From assembly GCA_945613785.1 (NCBI GenBank), contig CALZAJ010000013.1, positions 1 through 16,807 of the forward strand: a stretch of 16,807 nucleotides of DNA, in the 5' to 3' direction. The notes under the pieces were generated by a model. That model was given only the letters and a program-made list of their open reading frames with translations, searched no databases and was not told the origin of the DNA. Positions 7,140 through 13,135 of this stretch are shown here, one piece after another (positions within the stretch are counted from its first letter, which is position 1; every line of letters starts with the position of its first letter). Position numbers and translations under genes: made by a program. This stretch comes from an uncultured Verrucomicrobiota bacterium (GTDB lineage Bacteria > Verrucomicrobiota > Kiritimatiellia > RFP12 > UBA1067).

Positions 7140-7745
7140 ATGGCAATCGACGTCCAGGCGAACAAGGATCGTTTCTGCGAGATTCTGCGTCGCACGGGCC
7201 GCGCGGGCGTCGAGACAGTGCTGGCCGAGCTCGATCAGCTCGGCTTCTTTTCCGCACCGGCCTCCACGCGCTTCCATCTGGCGGAGGAAGGCGGGCTCTG
7301 CCAGCACTCGCTCAACGTCTATGACGAGGCGATGCTGGTGAAGGTTCTGCAGTGCCGTCTGCGTCCTAATCTTGAGCCGAAGCTCGATGACGTGAGCGTG
7401 GCGGTTGCGGCCTTGCTTCATGACGTCTGCAAGGCGGAAGTCTACAAGACCGAGATCAAGCACCGCAAGGTGAACGGCAAGTGGGAAGACTATCTGGGCT
7501 ATGTTCCCGACTATTCCGCACTGCCGCTGGGTCATGGTGAGAAGAGTGTGATTCGTCTCTTGCGTTGGGGTTTCGAACTGACGGATGAAGAGATGATGGC
7601 GATCCGCTGGCATATGCACGCGTGGTCGTTGTCGGACTCTCCGGAGGACGGTGCGAACTTCAACAAGGCGAACGAACGGTGTCCGTTGCTGGCGGTCCTG
7701 ATCGCTGCGGACGGACTCGCCGCGCATATCCTCGAGACACACTGA
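7140..7745 (+). CDS. HD-domain phosphohydrolase-like protein
   Basis: A 201-residue cytosolic protein with the metal-binding signature of the HD superfamily: H56 (GGLCQHSLNVYDEA), H94-D95 (AALLHDVCKAEVY), H132 (GHGEKSV), H158/H160 (IRWHMHAW) and D191 (AADGLAAHI). HD proteins hydrolyse phosphate esters, mostly of nucleotides or nucleic acids. The layout recalls the C-terminal HD domain of YhaM-type exoribonucleases, but the OB-fold domain is missing, so the substrate is unknown. ATG 7140 is preferred over the in-frame ATG at 7086, because 7086 lies inside fabH while 7140 has GGAG (7129-7132) at seven bases. It probably forms an operon with fabH, and the tRNA promoter follows immediately. Confidence 0.8.
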   Translation: MAIDVQANKDRFCEILRRTGRAGVETVLAELDQLGFFSAPASTRFHLAEEGGLCQHSLNVYDEAMLVKVLQCRLRPNLEPKLDDVSVAVAALLHDVCKAEVYKTEIKHRKVNGKWEDYLGYVPDYSALPLGHGEKSVIRLLRWGFELTDEEMMAIRWHMHAWSLSDSPEDGANFNKANERCPLLAVLIAADGLAAHILETH

Positions 7746-7750
7746 GTCTC

Positions 7751-7763
7751 TTTTTGCTATAAT
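7751..7763 (+). promoter_or_regulatory. Promoter of tRNA-Pro (TTTTTGCTATAAT)
   Basis: Perfect -10 hexamer (7758-7763) with extended TG (7755-7756) and a T-run, the same style as the aroKB and fabH promoters. The tRNA gene starts 16 bases downstream, which leaves a short 5' leader for RNase P to remove. Confidence 0.7.
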
Positions 7764-7778
7764 AGAAGCACTTTTAAA

Positions 7779-7855
7779 CGGAGCGTTGCACAGCCTGGTA
7801 GTGCGTCTGCTTTGGGAGCAGAATGTCGGAGGTTCAAATCCTCTCGCTCCGACCA
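7779..7855 (+). tRNA. tRNA-Pro (anticodon UGG)
   Basis: A complete 77-base cloverleaf. Acceptor stem CGGAGCG (7779-7785) pairs with CGCTCCG, then discriminator A and encoded CCA (7853-7855). D arm is GCAC/GTGC (7788-7804) with the GG pair in its loop. Anticodon stem TCTGC/GCAGA (7806-7822) carries TGG at 7813-7815, which reads proline CCA codons and, by wobble, others. The T arm has the GGTTCAAATCC form. The gene lies at the left border of the restriction-modification island. Confidence 0.96.
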
Positions 7856-7910
7856 CTTCTCACGGGTACAAAAGGACGACAGTCCGCGCCGTGTGAGATA
7901 CGATGTGCGA

Positions 7911-7935
7911 AACGCCGCTTCTACGCGGTGTTATT
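7911..7935 (+). terminator. Possible terminator after tRNA-Pro
   Basis: AACGCCGC (7911-7918) pairs with GCGGTGTT (7925-7932) with one G-U pair and a six-base loop, followed by ATTAT. The T-run is short, so termination would be weak. It may only help define the 3' end of the tRNA transcript. Confidence 0.4.
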
Positions 7936-7938
7936 ATG

Positions 7939-7969
7939 AAGCCCGCAAGCGAAAAACGCATGCGGGCTT
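7939..7969. repeat. Strong hairpin at the head of the intergenic repeat
   Basis: AAGCCCGCA (7939-7947) and TGCGGGCTT (7961-7969) are perfect complements. Inside them GCG and CGC pair around an AAAAA loop after one A/A mismatch. The 3' arm is the start of repeat copy 2, and the same arm opens the window at 1-11. It could act as a bidirectional terminator or as a structured part of the repeat. Confidence 0.65.
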
Positions 7970-8013
7970 GGTCGAGAACACGATTTTGGAATTTTCAACT
8001 GGCAAACTCGGGA
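7959..8013. repeat. Intergenic ~55-base repeat, copy 2 (complete)
   Basis: It matches bases 1-55 at 47 of 55 positions. The shared core includes CGATTTTG, ATTTTCAA and TGGCAAACTCGGGA. Here the 5' hairpin arm is also visible (7939-7947). The nearest -10 box lies 47 bases downstream (8061), compared with 14 in copy 1, so the spacing to a promoter is not fixed. Confidence 0.7.
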
Positions 8014-8100
8014 CCGTCAATTTGCGGAAACGCTCCGCGCATTCAAACGTGAGTTTATATTATAATCGCCGTGCAATATTCGAACTCATCAATCGTTTAT

Positions 8101-8128
8101 TTGATATCGCTGATAAATATGATATAAT
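8101..8128 (+). promoter_or_regulatory. Promoter of the xre-hsd operon, with possible operator
   Basis: TTGATA (8101-8106) and TATAAT (8123-8128) are separated by 16 bases. This is the only promoter in the window with a good -35 box as well as a -10. ATATC (8104-8108) and GATAT (8121-8125) form a small inverted repeat across the promoter, a position suited to repression by the adjacent XRE protein, though this is inference. The expected transcript start is near 8135. Confidence 0.65.
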
Positions 8129-8160
8129 GTATGCATTAATCACGCTGAATAAGGTAATCT

Positions 8161-8394
8161 ATGGCACTCTGCTACAATCGGCTTTGGAAACTGCTCATTG
8201 ACCTGGGGATGACGCGCACACAGATGCGTCTTGCCGCCGGCATATCCACGTCCACCCTTGCGAAACTTTCCAAGGGCGAGGACGTGAACAGTTCTATACT
8301 CGTCAAGATATGCGATGCCCTCCAATGCAACATTGGAGACATTGCGGACTGTGTGCCTAACGCAAAGGAACAAACGTTAGGAGCAGGCGCATGA
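8161..8394 (+). CDS. XRE-family helix-turn-helix regulator
   Basis: A 77-residue protein that is almost entirely one Cro/C1-type helix-turn-helix domain. Residues about 14-58 (DLGMTRTQMRLAAGIS, then TSTLAKLSKGEDV, then ILVKICDALQCNIGDIAD) follow the five-helix pattern of small XRE proteins. It has AAGG (8151-8154) six bases before the ATG and overlaps hsdM by four bases (ATGA). Such proteins heading restriction operons usually act as transcriptional controllers that set the methylase/nuclease ratio. The adjacent inverted repeat over the promoter fits autoregulation, but this is not shown by sequence alone. Confidence 0.85.
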   Translation: MALCYNRLWKLLIDLGMTRTQMRLAAGISTSTLAKLSKGEDVNSSILVKICDALQCNIGDIADCVPNAKEQTLGAGA

Positions 8395-9887
8395 TTACCG
8401 GCGAATTGAAAAGGCAGGTCGACAAGATTTGGGATACCCTCTGGACGGCGGGCATCACAAGCCCTGTCACGGTGATGGAGCAGATCACGTATCTGCTCTT
8501 CATGAAGCTTTTGGACGACAGCCAGCTCGCGCGCGAGTCGAACGCAAATGCCTTTGGAACCGCCGTGCAAGATCCGGTGTTCAAGGATGGGGTATGCGTT
8601 ATCTCGGAGCAGCCGAGGATCGAGTGCGAGTACGACAGGCTCAGGTGGAGTCGCTTCTCGAACGCCAATCCCCCTGAAATGTTCGAGACGGTAAGGAACT
8701 ATGTGTTTGAGTTTATCAAGCGTCTTGGAGGTGACGAGGATGACACGGCTTTCGGGCGCTACATGAAGAACGCCGTGTTCCTCATTCCGACGCCGGAAGT
8801 TCTCGTGAGTGTAGTCGATGACATGAGTGGTATGCAGCTCACGGATAAGGACACGATGGGCGATGTCTACGAGGAGTTGCTGAAGAAGATGGCGGCGGCT
8901 GGCGCGAACGGACAGTTCCGCACGCCAAAGCACATCGTCGATATGATTGTCGCGCTGATGAAGCCGACGCTTGCCGACCTGATCGCCGATCCAGCGATGG
9001 GCTCCGCCGGGTTCCTTGTTTCCGCCGCGCAGTACATCATCCGCACTTTCGACAAGGAACTCTACAAGCCGAAGAACCGCGACAAGTTCAAGACGACGCT
9101 CTTTTCGGGATTCGACACTGACCAGTCGATGCTCCGCATCGGCGCGATGAACATGATGCTGCACGGCGTGGACAATCCGCACATCGTCTATCAGGACTCG
9201 CTCAGCCAGAAGAACACCGAGCGCGAGAAGTACACGCTCATTATGGCCAATCCGCCGTTCACCGGAAAGCTCTTCAAGAATCAGGTGAGCGGCGACTTGC
9301 TGGCACTGACGCAGACGGGCAAGACAGAACTCCTGTTCGTCTCGCTCTTCACCAAGATGCTTCAGGTCGGCGGACGGTGCGCGAGTATCGTGCCGGACGG
9401 CGTTCTCTTCGGCAGTTCGACGGCGCACAAGGCGCTTCGTCGTGAGCTTGTGGAGAACCAGCGACTTGAATCTGTCATTTCGATGCCAAGCGGCGTGTTC
9501 AAGCCATACGCCGGCGTTTCGACTGCGATCCTCGTTTTCACCAAGACCAACCACGGCGGAACGGACGATGTCTGGTTCTACGACATGAAGGCGGACGGAT
9601 TCTCGCTCGACGACAAGCGTTCGCCGATAGCCGAGAACGACATTCCCGATGTCATCGAGAAGTTCCACGCCAAAGACGCCAAGAAACCGAGCGACCGCAA
9701 GGCTAAGTGCTTCTTCGTGCCGAAGAGCGAGATCGCAGAGAACGACTACGATCTCTCGATCAACAAGTACAAGACGGTCGAATATGTCGCCGAGAAGTTT
9801 CCGCCCGTGAGCGAGATCATGGCGGAGTTCGAGAAGACCGAGCGCGAGATTCAGGCAACCTTCGCGGAATTGAAGGAGATGCTGTAA
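8391..9887 (+). CDS. hsdM: Type I restriction-modification system, DNA methyltransferase subunit M
   Basis: HsdM transfers a methyl group from S-adenosylmethionine to the N6 of adenine in the target chosen by HsdS. The 498-residue protein has an N-terminal helical HsdM domain (about 1-130, ITGELKRQVDKIWDTLW), the GQFRTPKHIV segment (174-183), SAM-binding motif I DPAMGSAGFL (200-209), and the catalytic NPPF (287-290) of N6-adenine methylases. The C-terminal region (450-498) is coiled and charged, as expected for contact with HsdS. The start is fixed by TTAGGAG (8377-8383) seven bases upstream and by the four-base overlap with the XRE gene. It overlaps the next gene by one base (TAATG). All core motifs are intact, so it is likely active. 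Confidence 0.95.
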   Translation: MITGELKRQVDKIWDTLWTAGITSPVTVMEQITYLLFMKLLDDSQLARESNANAFGTAVQDPVFKDGVCVISEQPRIECEYDRLRWSRFSNANPPEMFETVRNYVFEFIKRLGGDEDDTAFGRYMKNAVFLIPTPEVLVSVVDDMSGMQLTDKDTMGDVYEELLKKMAAAGANGQFRTPKHIVDMIVALMKPTLADLIADPAMGSAGFLVSAAQYIIRTFDKELYKPKNRDKFKTTLFSGFDTDQSMLRIGAMNMMLHGVDNPHIVYQDSLSQKNTEREKYTLIMANPPFTGKLFKNQVSGDLLALTQTGKTELLFVSLFTKMLQVGGRCASIVPDGVLFGSSTAHKALRRELVENQRLESVISMPSGVFKPYAGVSTAILVFTKTNHGGTDDVWFYDMKADGFSLDDKRSPIAENDIPDVIEKFHAKDAKKPSDRKAKCFFVPKSEIAENDYDLSINKYKTVEYVAEKFPPVSEIMAEFEKTEREIQATFAELKEML

Positions 9888-11131
9888 TGAAAAAGGGCGA
9901 TCAGCTTGTGCCGCGTGATTTTGCGGCGGCGGTGAAGGACATCAAGCTTGCTATCCTCCAGGCGCGGGCGAAGGCCGCCAGTCTCGCCAACGCCGAAGCG
10001 TTGAAGCTCTACTTCTTTGTGGGCGGGTATATTTCGAAGAAGACGCGCAAGGCCAAGTGGGGCAGCGGAGCGATTGATGCCCTGTCGAACCAGCTGCAGG
10101 TCGAGCTGCCTGGGCTGCGCGGGTTCTCAGCAAGTAGTATGATATTTATGCGCCTGTTTTATGAGGCTTGGGACGGTTGTCCCGAAATTCATCAATTGAT
10201 AAGTGACGAATTTCATTACTTGGCAAGTAACGAAAGCGATAGCACTACAATTAATTACTTACCAAGTAACGAATTTGTTGAAGGCGACATTCGTCAGATG
10301 CCGTCTGTCGAAATTCGCTCATTGCCAACGCGTAAATTGGATAAGGATGATATCGCCGCCTTCTTTTCTATCGGATTCACCCATCACAGAGAAATCATCC
10401 GCTTTTGCAAGGACTTTGACGAACGCCTCTACTACATTCGCGCTTGCGCGAAAGCACCTTGGACAGTCGAGCAGCTACAGCAGCACCTTCGCGCCGACGA
10501 TTACCACCACATCGGCGCACTGCCCAACAACTTCGGAAAGACGCTTTCGCCAATAGCGCTGGCGACGAAGGCGGTGCGTTCGTTCCGCGATGAATACTTG
10601 CTGGAACTGGTCAACCTCGACAACGCTGACGCCGTACACGACCAGGACGTGGACGAGCGCGTACTCTCCAAGGCGCTTGTCGCTGACGTGGAGAAAACCA
10701 TACAGGCACTTGGTGGCGACGACTTCTGTTTCATGGGGCGCGAGAAGCGGCTGCTTGTCGAGGGCGAGGAGGTGTTCATAGACCTTCTGTTCTACCATCG
10801 TTCGCTGCGGGCGATGGTCGCCGTCGAGCTGAAGATGGGCAAGTTCCGGGCGGCATATCTCGGACAGCTCGAACTGTATCTTTCCGCGCTTGACGCGACA
10901 ATGAAGCATCCCGACGAGAATCCGTCCATCGGACTTCTCCTCTGCGAGAAGATGAACAAGGGTTTTGTCGAGTTCGCCGTGCGCGACAAGTCGAAGCCGC
11001 TTGGAATCGCCACATACCGGACGCTCAGCTCGATACCAAAGCCGTACAAGGTGCTCGCGCCGGTGATAGAGGGTGTGAAGCGTGTTATGGCCGACAACGC
11101 CAAGGGAGGCCAGTTGAAGGAGAAGTTGTGA
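9887..11131 (+). CDS. YhcG/DUF1016-family PD-(D/E)XK nuclease-domain protein
   Basis: A 414-residue member of the YhcG (DUF1016) family, whose role is poorly understood and whose members often sit inside type I restriction operons. The N-terminal domain (1-100) contains FFVGGYISKKTRKAKWG (44-60) and MRLFYEAWDG. The middle holds HHREIIRFCKDFDERLYYIR, HIGALPNNF and DEYLLELVNLDN. The C-terminal PD-(D/E)XK core shows D299 (FIDLLFYHR) and E314-L-K316 (VAVELKMGKF), then YLGQLELYLSALD and PSIGLLLC. The family normally ends close to this point, so it looks complete. Residues about 80-150 are AT-rich, with a repeated NYLPSNEF/HYLASNES motif. The start at 9887 overlaps the hsdM stop codon by one base. 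Confidence 0.9.
   Translation: MKKGDQLVPRDFAAAVKDIKLAILQARAKAASLANAEALKLYFFVGGYISKKTRKAKWGSGAIDALSNQLQVELPGLRGFSASSMIFMRLFYEAWDGCPEIHQLISDEFHYLASNESDSTTINYLPSNEFVEGDIRQMPSVEIRSLPTRKLDKDDIAAFFSIGFTHHREIIRFCKDFDERLYYIRACAKAPWTVEQLQQHLRADDYHHIGALPNNFGKTLSPIALATKAVRSFRDEYLLELVNLDNADAVHDQDVDERVLSKALVADVEKTIQALGGDDFCFMGREKRLLVEGEEVFIDLLFYHRSLRAMVAVELKMGKFRAAYLGQLELYLSALDATMKHPDENPSIGLLLCEKMNKGFVEFAVRDKSKPLGIATYRTLSSIPKPYKVLAPVIEGVKRVMADNAKGGQLKEKL
10215..10273. repeat. Palindromic direct repeats within the YhcG gene
   Basis: ATTACTTGGCAAGTAACGAA (10215-10234) and ATTACTTACCAAGTAACGAA (10254-10273) agree at 18 of 20 positions. Each contains the inverted arms TTACTT/AAGTAA. A third partial copy, AAGTGACGAATTT, lies at 10201-10213. 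The flanking stretch (about 10130-10370) is much richer in AT than the rest of the gene. Confidence 0.65.
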
Positions 11132-12453
11132 TGGGGTTGGCAAAAGATCATAAAGTTTTGCCTTCGGGTGTGTTGTCTTCTGATGCTAATTATTTTACCC
11201 TTGGCGAGCTTGAGTCATTAGGCTATATAACTCTTGGGCGGGGGAAGGTAATAAGTAAGGAAGACATAAAAAACGTCCCAGGTAATTTCCCTGTTTATTC
11301 CAGTTCCGCCACAGGTGCTGGCGAAATTGGACGTTATGGATTATATATGTTTGAAGACGAACGTATCACATGGAGCATAGATGGTGGAGGTCGACTGTTT
11401 TACAGGCCCAAACACAAATACTCTGTGACAAATGTCTGCGGTTGGCTGAAAGTAAATACCCCAGAAATTAGCACAAGATACCTTCATCTCCTTCTGACGG
11501 CAAGATGGGAAAGGTTAGTGTTTGATTATACATACAAAGCTCATCCTTCTGTCATTAGAGATGCATATAAAGGTCTTTGTTTTCCTGGCAGAGCGCAGCA
11601 GGACAAAGTTACAGATGTGTTTGATAAACTTGAATCTGTTGTCTCAAACAGAAATAGGCAGCTCTCACAGCTTAATCAACTTGTCAAATCGCGGTTTGTG
11701 GAGATGTTCGGGGATCTGGTGAAGAATGACAAAGGGTGGCCTTTCTTGCCACTTGGAAAAGTTTGCGATGTCAGAGATGGTACACATGCTTCTCCGCAAT
11801 ACCTCATGTCTGGATATCCATTAATGACATCAAAAAACTTCACTAATGGGTATGAAGATTTCTCAGATGTAAAACTTATCTCAAAAGAAGATTTTGAAGA
11901 AATCAATAGACGTTCTCGGGTTGATGTTGGAGATATCGTGATGCCGATGATAGGTACGATTGGGAACCCTGTCATCATAACTACCCGTCGGGAATTTGCA
12001 ATCAAAAATGTTTCATTAATCAAATTCGTTTTTGGCTCGCCTATTAATGTGTTTGTCAAGGCTGTGTTATCCTCACAGTATTTTCAGAGGGTTGTTGACG
12101 AAAAGAATAGAGGGAATACACAGAAGTTCATTGCATTGAGTGACATTAGGGGGTTCAACATTCCTCTCCCACCCCTCGCCCTCCAGCGCGAGTTCGCGGC
12201 GTTTGTGGAGAAGGTCGACAAATTGGCGGCGGCGGTGAAGCGGGGGCTTGAGGCGGCGGATCGACTATATCGCCAGCAAATGCAGGAGTTTTTCGGGGAG
12301 ACCGCAACTAAGACGACCAAGACAATTGAGATGACTAAGACGACTAAGACAGCCAATGCTGGTGGCTTTAGTCTCAGTGGTCTTAGTACTCCCAGCCAAG
12401 GCCTCAACTCTCCCGTCGGACACCGTGCCAAAGGAGGCAATGCCAATGGCTGA
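11131..12453 (+). CDS. hsdS: Type I restriction-modification system, specificity subunit S
   Basis: HsdS recognises the bipartite DNA target for both methylation and restriction. The 440-residue protein has two target-recognition domains, each followed by a conserved helix. TRD1 spans about 12-150 with helix QQDKVTDVFDKLESVVSNRN and LNQLVKSRFVEMFGD. TRD2 begins at GWPFLPLGKVCDVRDGTH and ends with helix ALQREFAAFVEKVDKLAAAV and RQQMQEFFGE. The TRD-coding parts are much richer in AT than hsdM or hsdR, as often seen when recognition domains are exchanged. The last ~50 residues (TKTTKT..., SLSGLS) lie beyond the normal HsdS end and come from a 9-base repeat. ATG 11131 is preferred (AAGGAG at 11117-11122, eight-base spacer); GTG 11128 is a possible alternative. 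It overlaps the preceding stop by one base. Confidence 0.93.
   Translation: MGLAKDHKVLPSGVLSSDANYFTLGELESLGYITLGRGKVISKEDIKNVPGNFPVYSSSATGAGEIGRYGLYMFEDERITWSIDGGGRLFYRPKHKYSVTNVCGWLKVNTPEISTRYLHLLLTARWERLVFDYTYKAHPSVIRDAYKGLCFPGRAQQDKVTDVFDKLESVVSNRNRQLSQLNQLVKSRFVEMFGDLVKNDKGWPFLPLGKVCDVRDGTHASPQYLMSGYPLMTSKNFTNGYEDFSDVKLISKEDFEEINRRSRVDVGDIVMPMIGTIGNPVIITTRREFAIKNVSLIKFVFGSPINVFVKAVLSSQYFQRVVDEKNRGNTQKFIALSDIRGFNIPLPPLALQREFAAFVEKVDKLAAAVKRGLEAADRLYRQQMQEFFGETATKTTKTIEMTKTTKTANAGGFSLSGLSTPSQGLNSPVGHRAKGGNANG
12307..12396. repeat. Hairpin-forming 9-base repeat element, copy A (hsdS 3' end)
   Basis: Ten consecutive 9-base blocks start ACTAAGACG, ACCAAGACA, ATTGAGATG, ACTAAGACG, ACTAAGACA and later read GGTGGCTTT, AGTCTCAGT, GGTCTTAGT. 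The arm 12334-12350 pairs with 12371-12387 at 15 of 17 positions around a 20-base loop. The blocks lie in the hsdS reading frame, encoding T-K-T units and then SLSGLS. A related copy lies 828 bases downstream. Confidence 0.8.
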
Positions 12454-13135
12454 CATACCGAAGATCGTGCTGCCGCACGGCGGCTACCGCAAGTTGACCA
12501 GTTTCCAGAAAAGCGAGGTGGTCTATCAGATGACGGTCGTTTTCTGCCGCCGGTTTCTTCCGGCGCGCGGCGACCGTACGGTCGATCAGATGACGCAGGC
12601 CGCCCGAAGCTGCAAGCAGAACATCGCTGAGGGAAGCGCGTCCTCCGGAACGAGCAAGGAGACCGAACTAAAGCTCACCAACGTCGCGCGCGCTTCGCTC
12701 GATGAACTTTTAGAGGACTACCTCGACTACCTGAAGGCGCATGGTGCGTCACAATGGACTATGGATGACGAGCGCGCCATAGCGGCCAAGCGACTCGGTC
12801 GCGAGCATGCAGACTGGGATTACTGGAAGCCCATTTTCGAAACCCGTCCGGCGGATACCTGCTGCAATCTGGCAATCACGCTCATCCACCAGACGCGCAC
12901 GCTTCTGGACGCGCTCATCAAGCACCTTGAGACCGACTTCACTCGACATGGCGGGATTCGCGAGCGCATGCATGCCGCGCGCACCGCCGTACGCAGTGAA
13001 GACTGGGATAAGAGCGTGTACAGCAGGCTTGATGCCGCCGCGACCGCCGGAGAACTCGCCGCACGGGCTGCCGAAATCAAGCGCATGGTCGATCGGACGG
13101 TTTGGGGCATCAAGAAGAGAAAGGGCTGGCAATGA
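12446..13135 (+). CDS. Four-helix-bundle (S23/Avd-like) protein of the restriction operon
   Basis: A 229-residue mostly helical protein. Residues about 15-100 show the four-helix-bundle signature of the S23/Avd superfamily: FQKSEVVYQMTVVFCRRF (20-37), the hallmark QAARSCKQNIAEG (51-63), then ETELKLTNVARASLDELLEDYLDYL (72-96). The C-terminal ~130 residues, including WDYWKPIFE and CCNLAITLIHQTRTLLDALI, match what I recall as a four-helix-bundle suffix domain found beside type I restriction genes. No biochemical role is established; a structural or RNA/DNA-binding accessory is a guess. ATG 12446 has AAGGAGG (12431-12437) at eight bases. The in-frame ATG at 12440 is too close to it. It overlaps hsdS by eight bases and hsdR by four (ATGA), and is bracketed by the two hairpin repeats. 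Confidence 0.85.
   Translation: MADIPKIVLPHGGYRKLTSFQKSEVVYQMTVVFCRRFLPARGDRTVDQMTQAARSCKQNIAEGSASSGTSKETELKLTNVARASLDELLEDYLDYLKAHGASQWTMDDERAIAAKRLGREHADWDYWKPIFETRPADTCCNLAITLIHQTRTLLDALIKHLETDFTRHGGIRERMHAARTAVRSEDWDKSVYSRLDAAATAGELAARAAEIKRMVDRTVWGIKKRKGWQ

Larger units (their letters stand above)
7856..8160 (+). other. Non-coding region between tRNA-Pro and the restriction operon
   Basis: These 305 bases contain no convincing gene. In order they hold a GGAC/GTCC hairpin (7874-7885) nested in a looser TCTCAC/GTGAGA pairing, a terminator-like hairpin (7911-7932), a second strong hairpin (7939-7969), the second copy of the 55-base repeat (7959-8013), a TATAAT box at 8061-8066 without a clear partner, and the promoter at 8101-8128. 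The AT content rises sharply after about 8045. Confidence 0.7.

Noticed and set aside
7939..8013. CRISPR array or tandem phage att site
   Set aside because: Only two widely separated copies of the element exist, with no regular spacers and no integrase or cas genes.
7812..8201. 129-codon open frame through tRNA-Pro and the intergenic region
   Set aside because: It starts inside the tRNA, crosses hairpins, the repeat and two promoters, and encodes nothing recognisable.
8172..9668. 498-codon antisense open frame opposite hsdM
   Set aside because: The sense strand encodes all HsdM motifs; the antisense product has no recognisable domain and no ribosome site.
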